Notes: a model not told the origin generated them from the sequence alone. A DNA stretch of 64,000 nt from Arthrobacter sp. 18067 (GCF_902706295.1 NZ_CACSJJ010000011.1:1-64000), one strand, 5' to 3'. Positions 35,046 through 44,112 are shown, counted from the stretch's first letter. Program-made: numbers and translations.

Positions 35046-36494
35046 ATGCCTGACACCCTTGGCGAGCTGTCCGCCGTCGAACTTTCCGCAGCCATCCGCG
35101 AGAAGAAGGTCTCGGCGCGCGAAGCCTTGGCAGATCATCTGGAGCGCATTTCCGAGGTAAACCCAGCGATCAACGCCGTGGTGACGCTCGATGCCGAAGG
35201 CGCCCACGCCTTGGCGCACCGCGCCGACCAACTGACAGCCTCGGGGGCCGCCTTGGCGCCCCTCCATGGCGTACCCATGACGCACAAGGACACCAACAAC
35301 ACCGCCGGGATGCGCACCACCCAGGGCTCCCTCGCCTTGCGTGACTTTGTTCCCGACGCCGACGACCTCATCATTGCGCGATTGAAAGCAGCCGGCGTCG
35401 TCACTACAGGGAAGTCGAACGTTCCCGAGTTTGGTGCGGGCTCCCATACGTTCAACGACCTCTTCGGCACCACCACTAACCCTTACGCGCCAACGCTGAG
35501 TGCCGGCGGCAGCAGCGGTGGCGTGGCCGCCGTCGTCGCGTCCCGCGTCCAGAGCATCGGCGACGGCAGCGACATGGGCGGTTCGCTTCGCATCCCGGCC
35601 TCCTTCTGCAATGTGGTGGGTTTCAGGCCGTCGACGGCGGTCATCCCCATGCCGTCCGACGTCAACGCCTATGCGTGGCTGGGAAGGACGGGGCCCATGG
35701 CCCGGAGCGTGGAGGACATTGCCCTGTTCATGTCCGTGACAGCGGGCAAGGATCCCCGCGTTCCGCACCCTGCAGGCCTTGATCCCAAGGTATTCCGGGC
35801 TGGACTCGAGACCGACATGCGCGGTGTTCGGATTGGCTGGTCGCGGGACTTTGGCATCGGCGTTCCGGTGGACCCGGAGATCGTGGAGCACCTCGAACGG
35901 CAACTGGCCGTCTTCGAGGGCCTTGGTGCGATCGTTGAGGAAGCCACCCCGGACTTCAGCGAAGCAGACCTGGTATTCGGCAACACGCGTGCCATGGACT
36001 TCGCCGCGGGCCTGGGGCCGATTCTGGAGCGCGCCGGAGACGTTATCAAGCCCGAAGTGCACTGGAACGTGGAGAAGGGATTCGCCCTCACTGCGCGGGA
36101 CTTGATCGAGACAGCCGCCGCCCGTACTCGCCTTGAACGCAGTGTGCAACAGTTCTTCGGGCGCTACGACCTCTTCGCCAGCCCGTGCGCCCAGGTCCTG
36201 CCCTTCGACGCAAAACTGCGGTACCCCTCCGATATTGCCGGCGTGGCCTCCGAAACATACTTGGACTGGATGCGCTCAGCCTGCCTCCTGTCCGCCACGG
36301 GCCTGCCGGTGCTCAGCGTTCCGGCTGGCTTCAGTTCCACGGGGCTTCCCATCGGCCTGCAGCTGGCGGGCAACCATTACACGGATATGCAGTTGCTCCG
36401 GTATGGCCGCGCATTCGAGCAGCAGACCGGGTACGCCGCCGTCGCTCCTGTTGTCACAGCGGCCCGGGAGCCACTTACGACGATGAGCGCATGA
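35046..36494 (+). CDS. Amidase (amidase-signature family)
   Basis: A 482-residue amide hydrolase of the GatA/fatty-acid-amide-hydrolase family with the Ser-cisSer-Lys triad: Lys81 (PMTHKDTNN), Ser156 (SAGGSSGGVA) and Ser180 (GDGSDMGGSLRIP). The substrate cannot be read from the sequence. The ATG at 35046 has AAAGGAG 4 bases upstream. It faces the DUF5058-M20 operon and runs into the convergent Lrp gene, overlapping it by 20 bases. The cluster looks like a system for taking up and hydrolysing amides. Confidence 0.9.
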   Translation: MPDTLGELSAVELSAAIREKKVSAREALADHLERISEVNPAINAVVTLDAEGAHALAHRADQLTASGAALAPLHGVPMTHKDTNNTAGMRTTQGSLALRDFVPDADDLIIARLKAAGVVTTGKSNVPEFGAGSHTFNDLFGTTTNPYAPTLSAGGSSGGVAAVVASRVQSIGDGSDMGGSLRIPASFCNVVGFRPSTAVIPMPSDVNAYAWLGRTGPMARSVEDIALFMSVTAGKDPRVPHPAGLDPKVFRAGLETDMRGVRIGWSRDFGIGVPVDPEIVEHLERQLAVFEGLGAIVEEATPDFSEADLVFGNTRAMDFAAGLGPILERAGDVIKPEVHWNVEKGFALTARDLIETAAARTRLERSVQQFFGRYDLFASPCAQVLPFDAKLRYPSDIAGVASETYLDWMRSACLLSATGLPVLSVPAGFSSTGLPIGLQLAGNHYTDMQLLRYGRAFEQQTGYAAVAPVVTAAREPLTTMSA

Positions 36495-37431
36495 CCCTGC
36501 CGCCGCGCTTTCGCGCGTCCAGCAAAATGGAAACATCCACAGTGACGGCGTTCTGCGCCCACTCCGAGTCCGTGATGAAGCGGTAGAGGGCTGACATGTC
36601 CTCCACGGTCACATCGGCCATGATCTGGTAGTCCCCGGCGATCGCCGCGGCATAACGGACAGTGGGAAGCTCTGCCAGGCTTTTTCCAACGTGTTCAACA
36701 TGCTGCGGCGAGGCCCGGATCCAGAGCAAGGCCTCGACTCCCAGCCCAAAGGACGCCGGCTCAACGATTGCGCGCAAGTGGATCTGGTTGTTACCCAGCA
36801 GCCACTCACTGCGGCGCCGTGCGGTTGCCTCCGAAACACCCACGCGGCGTCCCAACGCTTCAAAACTCATCCGGCCGTCGGCGCAGAGGGCGTCGACAAG
36901 CTCGTTGTCCTGGCGGCTCAAATCCTGCCGGGGCACCAGGATGCCTGTGTCCTGGGTGAGGCTGGAGCGGAGCGCCTCCGCTTTATCGGCAGTGAGAATC
37001 TCCGGGCGCCACCCACGGATGGTCCGGAAATACCGGAGGACCGGGTAGCTGGTGGCATCGCGCAAGCCTATGGTGGATGGCAGTTCATCCGACAACACGT
37101 CGGCCATGCGGGACGGCTCGGTGAGTATCTCCGCCACGCAATCACCCGTTCCGGTGGTGGTGTAGACAAACGTGGTGTCAGTCCGCTGCGAGAGCGCCTG
37201 GGCAGCGGCACGGACTGTGCCCGGCATGCACCGCATTTCCACCAGAACCACGGCTGGCCTGGGGCGGATCCCCACCACGGCGACAGCTCCGGACTCCAAC
37301 AGCTGTGAACCCCGACGGGCGACAGTTCGCTCTGCTTCGCCGAGGACCGCGGCCATCTTGCGCCAGGGGCACCGGGGATCAAGTTGGAGGGCAGCAACGA
37401 TCTGCCGCTCCAAAGCGTCAAACACCACCAT
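36475..37431 (-). CDS. Double-domain Lrp/AsnC transcription regulator
   Basis: A 318-residue protein with two AsnC-type helix-turn-helix domains (about 3-50 and 170-220, the second in DNELVDALCADGRMSFEALG and VSEATARRRSEWLL), each followed by an RAM-like alpha/beta domain. Most Lrp proteins are about 150 residues, so this is a tandem form. It probably senses an amino acid or amide product and controls the adjacent amidase and M20/DUF5058 operon. Convergent with the amidase gene. Confidence 0.85.
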   Translation of the reverse strand: MVVFDALERQIVAALQLDPRCPWRKMAAVLGEAERTVARRGSQLLESGAVAVVGIRPRPAVVLVEMRCMPGTVRAAAQALSQRTDTTFVYTTTGTGDCVAEILTEPSRMADVLSDELPSTIGLRDATSYPVLRYFRTIRGWRPEILTADKAEALRSSLTQDTGILVPRQDLSRQDNELVDALCADGRMSFEALGRRVGVSEATARRRSEWLLGNNQIHLRAIVEPASFGLGVEALLWIRASPQHVEHVGKSLAELPTVRYAAAIAGDYQIMADVTVEDMSALYRFITDSEWAQNAVTVDVSILLDARKRGGRVMRSSS

Positions 37432-37523
37432 GCAAGCTCCGTCCGTTGGGGTCGCTCAATTTCACCACGGACTTCGGTGCGTTGTGTTCCCTGGTGGGTG
37501 CCGCCGTCGAACCTTAACGACAG

Positions 37524-37553
37524 ATGCCCCGCACCCAAGCTGGGGCGGGGCAT
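37524..37553 (-). terminator. Putative terminator after the aldo-keto reductase gene
   Basis: A GC-rich inverted repeat (ATGCCCCGC paired with GCGGGGCAT, with partly paired centre) lies 18 bases after the stop codon on the minus strand. No strong T-run follows. Confidence 0.45.
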
Positions 37554-37571
37554 ACTGGTCAAGCTTAGGGT

Positions 37572-38411
37572 TTAGGCGAAGTCGGAGACTGCCGGGTCCG
37601 GTCCAATGCGCCCCTCGGCACCGCGGTCCAGGCCATTGATGGCCTCGATGTCGGTGGCGTCGAGAGTGACATTGAGAGCCGCGAAGTTCTCCTGGATGCG
37701 GGACTCGGTGACGGACTTGGGAATGACCACATTGCCGATGGCCAGGTGCCAGGCGATGACGACCTGGGCCGGAGTTGCATCGTGCTTCGCAGCAATCTCA
37801 GCTACGGTGGCGCTTTCGAGCAGCTCGCCACCCTGTCCCAGCGGCGACCAAGCCTGGGTCAGGATGCCCTTGGAGGCATTGAATTCACGCAGCTCGGCCT
37901 GGTTGAAGAACGGGTGCAGTTCAACCTGGTTGATGGCCGGAACGACGCCGGTTTCATCGATGATGTGCTGCAGGCCTTCCTTGGTGAAGTTGGAGACACC
38001 GATGGACTTGACCCGGCCGCGCTTCTTGAGCTCGATGAGTGCCTTCCAGGTGTCAACGTACTTTTCCTGCTTGGGCTGCTGCCAGTGAATCAGGTAGAGG
38101 TCCAGTGTCTCCAGGCCGAGGTAGTCCAGGGACTTCTCGAAAGCCTCAAGCGTGGACTCGTATCCCTGATCCGCATTCCACAGCTTGGTGGTGATGAAGA
38201 TTTCCTCGGCGGAAAGGCCTGAGGAGGCAATGGCACGGCCAACGCCTGCCTCATTGCCGTAGATCTTGGCGGTATCGATGTGGCGGAACCCGGCTTCGAA
38301 TGCCTGGCGCACCACCTTTTCGGCTACATCGTCTTCAACTTGCCACACCCCGTAGCCGAGCTGGGGGATGGTGTTGCCGTCGTTGAAAGTAAGTGTTGGT
38401 GACGAAGTCAT
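37572..38411 (-). CDS. Aldo/keto reductase (2,5-diketo-D-gluconate reductase-like)
   Basis: A 279-residue NADPH-dependent carbonyl reductase. The catalytic tetrad is Asp46, Tyr51 (HIDTAKIYGNE), Lys76 (TTKLW) and His109 (LYLIHWQQP). GVSNFTKEGL and IPKSVTESRIQENF are family signatures, the latter binding NADPH. The substrate is not determined. The ATG at 38411 is preferred to that at 38420 because AGGA lies 8 bases upstream. Confidence 0.9.
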   Translation of the reverse strand: MTSSPTLTFNDGNTIPQLGYGVWQVEDDVAEKVVRQAFEAGFRHIDTAKIYGNEAGVGRAIASSGLSAEEIFITTKLWNADQGYESTLEAFEKSLDYLGLETLDLYLIHWQQPKQEKYVDTWKALIELKKRGRVKSIGVSNFTKEGLQHIIDETGVVPAINQVELHPFFNQAELREFNASKGILTQAWSPLGQGGELLESATVAEIAAKHDATPAQVVIAWHLAIGNVVIPKSVTESRIQENFAALNVTLDATDIEAINGLDRGAEGRIGPDPAVSDFA

Positions 38412-38502
38412 GTCTGCCATCCTGCCAGCACGAAGCCGCCAAAAGCGCCGAATGTTACGGAGATCAGCTATGCGCTTAACTTATTGCTCATGAGGAATAA
38501 AG

Positions 38503-38531
38503 GCGTGCGCGTGTAGTTGCGCACGCTTGGC
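38503..38531 (-). terminator. Terminator after bpa-associated small gene
   Basis: A perfect 8-bp stem (38503-38510 with 38519-38526) has an 8-base loop and is followed on the minus strand by CTTTATT. It is 19 bases after the stop of the gene at 38549. Confidence 0.65.
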
Positions 38532-38548
38532 TTATTCTCACTACCCCG

Positions 38549-38989
38549 TCAGGGGTTGAGCTGGCGCTCCGCATCGGCAACCTGTTCGAACACGGACTCC
38601 GCGCGTCGCCGGACAGACAATGCTCCTACTGGAACGGGGCCAACGGCCAGTCGCAGCATCGCCGCGGCTTCGGCGGTAGTAGCCAGCGAATTTCCGGCCT
38701 TGGACAAGGCACGGTGAACCCCTGCAAGCGCCCCGGGTACATCGAGGCCGTCGCTCGGGGAACGCTTTTGTGCCTCGACGCAAATAGTCCTGACGCGCGG
38801 CGACAACTCGGCCAGTTCATTGGCTATCTCCACGAGTTCGTTGTACAACTGGTCATCGTCAACGCCCTCAAGAACCTGGTGATACCTGTCCAGTCCCCGG
38901 TGGAAGCGGTCGTGGGCGCGGCGCCACAGGCCTTTGCCAAGTTCCAGATCGTCCTTCCGTCCTTGGCGGACGGCCCCAAAGAAACCCAC
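38549..38989 (-). CDS. Conserved helical protein downstream of bpa
   Basis: About 146 residues, predicted almost entirely helical, with LWRRAHDRFHRGLDRYHQVL and ELVEIANELAELSPRVRTICVEAQ. No signal peptide and no recognised domain. It starts (GTG at 38989) 8 bases after the bpa stop, so it is likely cotranscribed and may act with the proteasome system (inference). The open frame upstream to 39235 overlaps bpa in another frame and is not believed. Confidence 0.65.
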   Translation of the reverse strand: MGFFGAVRQGRKDDLELGKGLWRRAHDRFHRGLDRYHQVLEGVDDDQLYNELVEIANELAELSPRVRTICVEAQKRSPSDGLDVPGALAGVHRALSKAGNSLATTAEAAAMLRLAVGPVPVGALSVRRRAESVFEQVADAERQLNP

Positions 38990-38997
38990 CTGCGAAC

Positions 38998-39696
38998 TCA
39001 GAGGTACTGACCCGGACCGTGGTCGGGGTCTTCCGGCCGGCCGTGCGGAGCGGCGCCAGGGGCACCCTGCGCTGCAGCCCGCTGTGGTTGGCCGTTCTCG
39101 CCGATGACGATGCCCGGCGCGATGACAGTTCCCGGCGGGAGCTGACGAAGCTGCATCTGGGCGGCCGCGTGTTCCTTGGCTGCCTGCTGGGCTGCGATCG
39201 CGGCCTGGATACCGTGGAACAAACCCTCCAGCCAACCCACGAGCTGTGCCTGGGCAATCCTAAGCTCGGCGTCGGAAGGCGCCTTGTCTTCCGGCAGGGG
39301 CAAGCTTATCCGTTCCAACTCTTCAATGAGTTCCGGAGCCAGTCCGTCCTCAAGTTCCTTGATGGAGCGCTCATGTATTTCGGCAAGGCGGCCACGGGCG
39401 GCGTCGTCCAAGGGTGCGGCCTTAACCTCTTCCAGGAGCTGGCGGATCATGGTGCCGATCCGCATCACCTTTGCAGGCTCGTCAACGAGCTCATGGAGGT
39501 TGGTTGCTTTGGGCTTGATGTCCTTTCCGGACTTCTCCTGCCCGGATGGCTGTCCATCGGCTGCCGTCAGGTCCCGGTCCAGCCTGGCGCCGTCGGGCGT
39601 GGCGCCGTCCAGCGTGGTGCCCTCCACAGGGGTGTCGTCCGAAGGGGTGTCGTCCGAAGCCTCATCCGTGGGCTGAATGTTGTTCAGATCGCTCAT
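38998..39696 (-). CDS. bpa: Bacterial proteasome activator Bpa (PafE)
   Basis: An ATP-independent activator of the 20S proteasome that forms a ring and opens the core gate for unfolded substrates. 232 residues, longer than the M. tuberculosis protein because of a Thr/Asp/Gly/Pro-rich N-terminal tail of about 55 residues. The core helices (VMRIGTMIRQLLEEVKAAPLD, LAEIHERSIKELEDGL, AQAQLVGWLEGLFHGIQAAIA) and the C-terminal GQYL docking motif are diagnostic. It is the first gene of a two-gene unit. The proteasome genes themselves lie outside the window. Confidence 0.92.
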   Translation of the reverse strand: MSDLNNIQPTDEASDDTPSDDTPVEGTTLDGATPDGARLDRDLTAADGQPSGQEKSGKDIKPKATNLHELVDEPAKVMRIGTMIRQLLEEVKAAPLDDAARGRLAEIHERSIKELEDGLAPELIEELERISLPLPEDKAPSDAELRIAQAQLVGWLEGLFHGIQAAIAAQQAAKEHAAAQMQLRQLPPGTVIAPGIVIGENGQPQRAAAQGAPGAAPHGRPEDPDHGPGQYL

Positions 39697-39775
39697 TGGT
39701 TCATACTCTCATGTGGTTCAAGCGAACCCGGGTCCTGGGACTGTATTTGGACTTCGTTCGTAGCGAAACTACACG

Positions 39776-39967
39776 TCAGCAACACCGGCCCTGGGGATTG
39801 CTGTCCTGCCGGTCCATCCGGTCCCGCCAAAACTCACGTTCCGTCATGGCGGGACCAGCGTGGCCACCGGCGTTGAAGTGTTCCAGGTACTTGCTGTACG
39901 CGTCGGCACCCATGAGCGAGCCCATGTAGGTAGCGAAGCCACGAAGCCCTTTAGCCACGGCATTCAT
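39776..39967 (-). CDS. YbdD/YjiX family small protein
   Basis: A 63-residue protein of the DUF466 family (MGADAYSKYLEHF, MTEREFWRDRMDRQD). It is nearly always encoded after a CstA-type transporter and is needed for pyruvate uptake by the BtsT/CstA family in E. coli. Its ATG overlaps the cstA stop by one base (TGATG). Confidence 0.9.
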   Translation of the reverse strand: MNAVAKGLRGFATYMGSLMGADAYSKYLEHFNAGGHAGPAMTEREFWRDRMDRQDSNPQGRCC

Positions 39968-42282
39968 CAGTGATGCGCGGCCTTCTGCGTTCGATTCTCC
40001 GCCGGGAGTGCATCCCATTCCGCGAGCAGGACCTTCTCGGCCGTCGTGGGGATCAACCCGGCGGGGGCGAACACCTTGGATGGCACGGCCGGGTCCTCAT
40101 GATCCTGTCCACCTCCGGCGCGGATGGCTTTGATGGTTGCCAGCAGTGCGGCGACAATCACGATGATGCTCAGCGTCACGAAGATGACGGAGAGGACGCC
40201 CTGGATCGCGGTATTGCGGACCACCGCTTCCATGGCCGCCACGGTCTTGGCGGTCCCGAACTCCGTCTTGCCATCGGCCAGGGCCTTGGAGAATGCCTGG
40301 TTGTTGGCAAAGTAGCCCACGGCCGGAACGGGCGAGAAGATCTTGTGGAAGCTGGCCGTGATGGTCACGACGGCGACGAAAGCCAGAGGGATCGCCACGA
40401 TCCACAGCCACTTGAACACTCCGCGCTTGGCGCAGATGGCAAGGCACACGGCCAAAGCAATGGCCGCCAGGAGTTGGTTGGCGATTCCGAACAGCGGGAA
40501 GAGCGTGTTGATGCCACCCAGGGGATCGGTCACGCCCATCAGGAGCACCGCACCCCAAGCGCCCACCATGATGGCCGTGCACAGCCAGGCGCCGGGACGC
40601 CATGAGGCTTCCTTGAACTTCGGAACAAAGTTGCCGATGGAGTCCTGGAGCATGAACCGGGCAACACGCGTGCCTGCGTCCACTGCCGTCAGGATGAAGA
40701 GGGCTTCGAACATGATGGCGAAGTGGTACCAGAAAGCCATCATGCCGGGCCCGCCAACGAACTGCTGCATGATGTGAGCCAGGCCGACAGCCAGTGTGGG
40801 AGCACCGCCCGAGCGGGAGATGATGCTTTCCTCGCCTACGTCCTTGGCCGTTTGGGCCAGCACGTCCGGGGTGATGTTCACGTTCGCCAGGCCGAGACTG
40901 TTGACCCATTGCGCCGCGGATTCCACGGTGCCGCCGGTGAGGGCAAGGGGAGCGTTCATGGCGAAGTAGATGCCGCGGTCGATCGAGATTGCTGCTACGA
41001 GGGCCATGATGGCCACAAAGGATTCCATCAGCATGCCGCCGTAGCCGATGAAGCGGGTCTGCCGCTCCTTCTCGATCAGCTTGGGCGTGGTCCCGGATGA
41101 AATGAGCGCGTGGAATCCGGACAAGGCACCACAGGCGATGGTCACGAACAGGAAGGGGAACAACGCACCGGAGAAGACCGGGCCGTTCTCCCGCCCGGCG
41201 AACTCGCTGAACGCCGGAACGGTGATTTCCGGTCGCACCACGATGATGGCGAGGGCCAGCATCACGATCACGCCGATCTTCATGAACGTGGACAGGTAAT
41301 CGCGCGGCGCGAGGAGCAGCCACACAGGCAAGATCGCGGCGATGAACCCGTAGACGATGAGGCCCCAGGCAATAGTGACCTTGTCCAGGTGGAAGAACGC
41401 CGCACCCCACTCGGTTCCGGCCACTGCGCCGCCGCCAATGATGGCAGCCATGAGCAGCACGAAGCCGATGATGGATACTTCCATCACCTTGCCAGGCCGG
41501 ATGAAGCGCAGGTAGACGCCCATGAACAGCGCGATGGGGATGGTCATGCCCACAGAGAAGACACCCCACGGGCTCTCGCCAAGGGCGTTGACCACCACGA
41601 GGGCGAGGATGGCCACGATGATGATCATGATGAGCAGGGTGGCCACAAGGGCCGCGGTTCCACCAATGACACCAAGCTCCTCACGTGCCATCTGGCCAAG
41701 GGAACGGCCACCGCGGCGCATGGAGAAGAACATGACCAGGTAGTCCTGGACGGCTCCGGCAAGAACGACGCCGATAATGATCCAGATAGTGCCTGGCAGG
41801 TAACCCATCTGGGCTGCGATGACAGGTCCCACCAGTGGACCGGCGCCGGCAATGGCAGCGAAGTGGTGGCCGAAGAGCACGTTGCGATCCGTGCGGACGT
41901 AGTCTTTGCCGTCCGCCTTGTACTCGGCAGGGGTGGCACGGTGGTCGTCCGGTTTGAGCAGGTAGCGCTCTATGACTTTGGAATAGAAGCGATAGCCGAT
42001 CAGATATGTGCACACTGCAGCGAAAACGAACCAGATGGCGTTGACGGTCTCGCCGCGCACCAGCGCGAGCATGAACCACGCCACCGCTCCAAGCAGTGAG
42101 ATTCCCACCCAGAGGCCGATCTTGGCCGGAGTCCACCTGCGCTCCCCAGCTTCGCGGACCGAGTCGTCCACGGCCGGTGCAGGCACTGTCGGATCAAGCC
42201 CTTCCTCCAGATCGCTGAGGTCAAGTTCTTGTTGGTCAAGTTCTTGTTGGTCAAGTTCTTCTTGGTCAGGGGCTCTGCCCAT
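39967..42282 (-). CDS. cstA: CstA-family carbon starvation / pyruvate transporter
   Basis: A 771-residue inner-membrane protein of the CstA/BtsT family with many membrane segments. Signature stretches: FYSKVIERYLLKPDDHRATPA, GHHFAAIAGAGPLVGPVIAAQMGYLPGT and the C-terminal LFPLFGIANQLLAAIALAV. Members import pyruvate or peptides during carbon starvation. The N-terminal cytoplasmic tail of about 70 residues is acidic with a threefold Glu-Leu-Asp-Gln-Gln repeat. The ATG at 42282 has AAGGAGGAG upstream; the upstream frame to 42351 lacks one. Operon with ybdD. Confidence 0.9.
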   Translation of the reverse strand: MGRAPDQEELDQQELDQQELDLSDLEEGLDPTVPAPAVDDSVREAGERRWTPAKIGLWVGISLLGAVAWFMLALVRGETVNAIWFVFAAVCTYLIGYRFYSKVIERYLLKPDDHRATPAEYKADGKDYVRTDRNVLFGHHFAAIAGAGPLVGPVIAAQMGYLPGTIWIIIGVVLAGAVQDYLVMFFSMRRGGRSLGQMAREELGVIGGTAALVATLLIMIIIVAILALVVVNALGESPWGVFSVGMTIPIALFMGVYLRFIRPGKVMEVSIIGFVLLMAAIIGGGAVAGTEWGAAFFHLDKVTIAWGLIVYGFIAAILPVWLLLAPRDYLSTFMKIGVIVMLALAIIVVRPEITVPAFSEFAGRENGPVFSGALFPFLFVTIACGALSGFHALISSGTTPKLIEKERQTRFIGYGGMLMESFVAIMALVAAISIDRGIYFAMNAPLALTGGTVESAAQWVNSLGLANVNITPDVLAQTAKDVGEESIISRSGGAPTLAVGLAHIMQQFVGGPGMMAFWYHFAIMFEALFILTAVDAGTRVARFMLQDSIGNFVPKFKEASWRPGAWLCTAIMVGAWGAVLLMGVTDPLGGINTLFPLFGIANQLLAAIALAVCLAICAKRGVFKWLWIVAIPLAFVAVVTITASFHKIFSPVPAVGYFANNQAFSKALADGKTEFGTAKTVAAMEAVVRNTAIQGVLSVIFVTLSIIVIVAALLATIKAIRAGGGQDHEDPAVPSKVFAPAGLIPTTAEKVLLAEWDALPAENRTQKAAHH
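42221..42265. repeat. 15-base tandem repeat in the cstA N-terminus
   Basis: Three 15-base units (42221-42235, 42236-42250, 42251-42265), the third with one change, encode the acidic Glu-Leu-Asp-Gln-Gln repeats. In-frame, so copy number can vary without breaking the gene. Confidence 0.85.
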
Positions 42283-42435
42283 GTCTCCTCCTTGAGAACT
42301 GCTGCCGTTGGGGCGCTGAACATTCAGGGAGGACGCTAACAAGGCACTCAATTACAGCAGATCTGCCCACGCCGGAACGAAGGGGTCCGTGCGGTAAGCG
42401 GTGGTTCCCGTGCGGTGGGCGTGGCGGGCAAGCAG

Positions 42436-42996
42436 CTAGCCTGCTCCCCCACTCCCCGGCGCCTGCACCTGCACCTGCACCTGCACCATGCGTGCTTCGC
42501 AGAGATCCAACCAACGCACTTCGGCTTCGGCCTGGAAGATCAGCGAGTCGAGCACCAGCAGTCCCGCCGTGTCCATCGAACGCTGGTTGGCGGACACCGC
42601 CTTTCGCGCTTGAGTGTGCTCCTGCAAAGCCCTGACGGAGACCTCACGCTGGGATTGGATCACCGCTGAGGTATCCACGCCCGGAAGCGTCACGGCGAGC
42701 GCCAGCTTGATGGCAATCTCGTTCCGTGGCGGGGTGCCACGGTCCACGGCACCACCAAACCAAGCCCCGACTTCCTCAGCTCCCGCATCAGTGATGCTGT
42801 AGACGACGTGGCCACCGCCGTCGTCGCCGTCTTTACTGACCAGGCCATCGCGCTCAAGCCGGTCCAGCGTGGTGTAAACCTGTCCGATGTTCAGCGGCCA
42901 GGCTGCGCCGGTACGGTCCTCGAATTCGACGCGCAACTCATAGCCGTACCGGGGCTGGTCCTGGAGCAGGGCCAGCAAACTGTGCCGGATGGACAT
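42436..42996 (-). CDS. PadR family transcription regulator
   Basis: A 186-residue regulator with an N-terminal winged helix (SLLALLQDQPRYGYELRVEFEDRTGAAWPLNIGQVYTTLDRL with the GYEL and YTTL motifs of PadR) and a C-terminal helical dimerisation part. The C-terminus ends in a Val-Gln repeat encoded by a CTGCAC hexanucleotide tract. It lies 30 bases after the quinone oxidoreductase gene and probably shares its transcript, so it may control that enzyme or an exporter. GAGGA precedes the ATG. Confidence 0.88.
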   Translation of the reverse strand: MSIRHSLLALLQDQPRYGYELRVEFEDRTGAAWPLNIGQVYTTLDRLERDGLVSKDGDDGGGHVVYSITDAGAEEVGAWFGGAVDRGTPPRNEIAIKLALAVTLPGVDTSAVIQSQREVSVRALQEHTQARKAVSANQRSMDTAGLLVLDSLIFQAEAEVRWLDLCEARMVQVQVQVQAPGSGGAG

Positions 42997-43026
42997 ATGG
43001 TTCCTCGCTGCAGTTGGTGGGTCGAA

Positions 43027-44010
43027 TCAGAGGAGCAGCAGGACCTTGCCAACGTGCTCGCCGGAGTCGAAGTACTGATGGGCTTCCCTCACCTGGTCCA
43101 ACGGGAAGGACTTGGCGACGAGTGGCCTGATCCGGCCGTCCGTGAGCATTGGCCACACGGATTCGCGAACGGCAGACATGATGATGCCCTTTTCGGCTAC
43201 CGGCCGAGGCCGGAGGGCCGTGCCAATCACGGCAGCACGCTTGCTGAGGAGCTGTCCCAGGTTGATTTCGGCTTTTGTCCCGCCCTGAAGGCCGATGATG
43301 ATCAGCCTGCCGTAGTCGGCAAGTGCGTCGACGTTCTGTTGCAGGTATTTGGCACCCACGACGTCGAGGATCACGTCCGCGCCTTTGCCGCCGTTTTGGG
43401 CTTTGAGGCTTTCGACGAAGTCCTCTTCGGTGTAATTGATGGCAATGTCTGCGCCCAGGAAGGCCTTGGCGGTGCCCACTTTTTCGTCAGTTCCGGCCGT
43501 CGTGGCCACTGTTGCGCCGTGCGCCTTGGCCAACTGGATGGCCATAGTGCCAATACCCCCCGTAGCCCCGTGAATGAGCACCGTCTCACCGGGTTGCAGC
43601 TGCGCCGTCATGATGAGGTTTGAGTACACGGTCGCAGCAACTTCGGGCAGGGACGCCGCCGTGACCAGGTCCACGCCTTCGGGAACCCGGAGCACCTGCC
43701 CGGCGGGAACCGCCACCTGCTGGGCGTATCCGCCACCGGAGAGCAGTGCCACTACTTTGTCCCCCACGGAGAACGCTTTGGTGACGCCGGGACCAAAAGC
43801 TGCGATACGGCCGGAAACTTCAAGGCCGGGAATTTCCGAGGCTCCCGGTGGAGGCGGGTAGAAGCCGCGCCGCTGCTGGACATCGGCTCGGTTCAGGCCG
43901 GCGGCCACGACGTCGATCAGGACCTCGCCTGCGCCCGGCACCGGGGAGGGGACCTCCCGGATTTCGAGGACTTCGGGCCCGCCTGGCTCTGAGATGTAGA
44001 CGGCTTTCAT
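43027..44010 (-). CDS. NAD(P)H quinone oxidoreductase, zinc-independent MDR family
   Basis: A 327-residue medium-chain reductase with the quinone-reductase N-terminus (MKAVYISEPGGPEVLEI), RADVQQRRGFYPPPPG, and a Rossmann domain at ETVLIHGATGGIGTMAIQLAKAHGA. It lacks the catalytic-zinc Cys of alcohol dehydrogenases. It reduces quinones or enones at the expense of NADPH. GGGAG precedes the ATG. In a likely operon with padR. Confidence 0.9.
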   Translation of the reverse strand: MKAVYISEPGGPEVLEIREVPSPVPGAGEVLIDVVAAGLNRADVQQRRGFYPPPPGASEIPGLEVSGRIAAFGPGVTKAFSVGDKVVALLSGGGYAQQVAVPAGQVLRVPEGVDLVTAASLPEVAATVYSNLIMTAQLQPGETVLIHGATGGIGTMAIQLAKAHGATVATTAGTDEKVGTAKAFLGADIAINYTEEDFVESLKAQNGGKGADVILDVVGAKYLQQNVDALADYGRLIIIGLQGGTKAEINLGQLLSKRAAVIGTALRPRPVAEKGIIMSAVRESVWPMLTDGRIRPLVAKSFPLDQVREAHQYFDSGEHVGKVLLLL

Positions 44011-44112
44011 GACGAACTCCCGGTTTCTTGCTGGTCCTCCAAGGCCCCGGGCAGGGTTTGCAGGACGTGATGTTTTGGAACAGCCAACTCCCTATGAAAC
44101 ACTACTAGGCGA

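Noticed and set aside
34956..36149. 397-codon open frame antisense to the amidase
   Set aside because: The sense strand carries the full amidase signature; the antisense protein is His/Gly/Arg-rich without family features.
41110..42099. 329-codon His/Asp-rich open frame antisense to cstA
   Set aside because: The composition mirrors hydrophobic codons of the membrane protein on the other strand.
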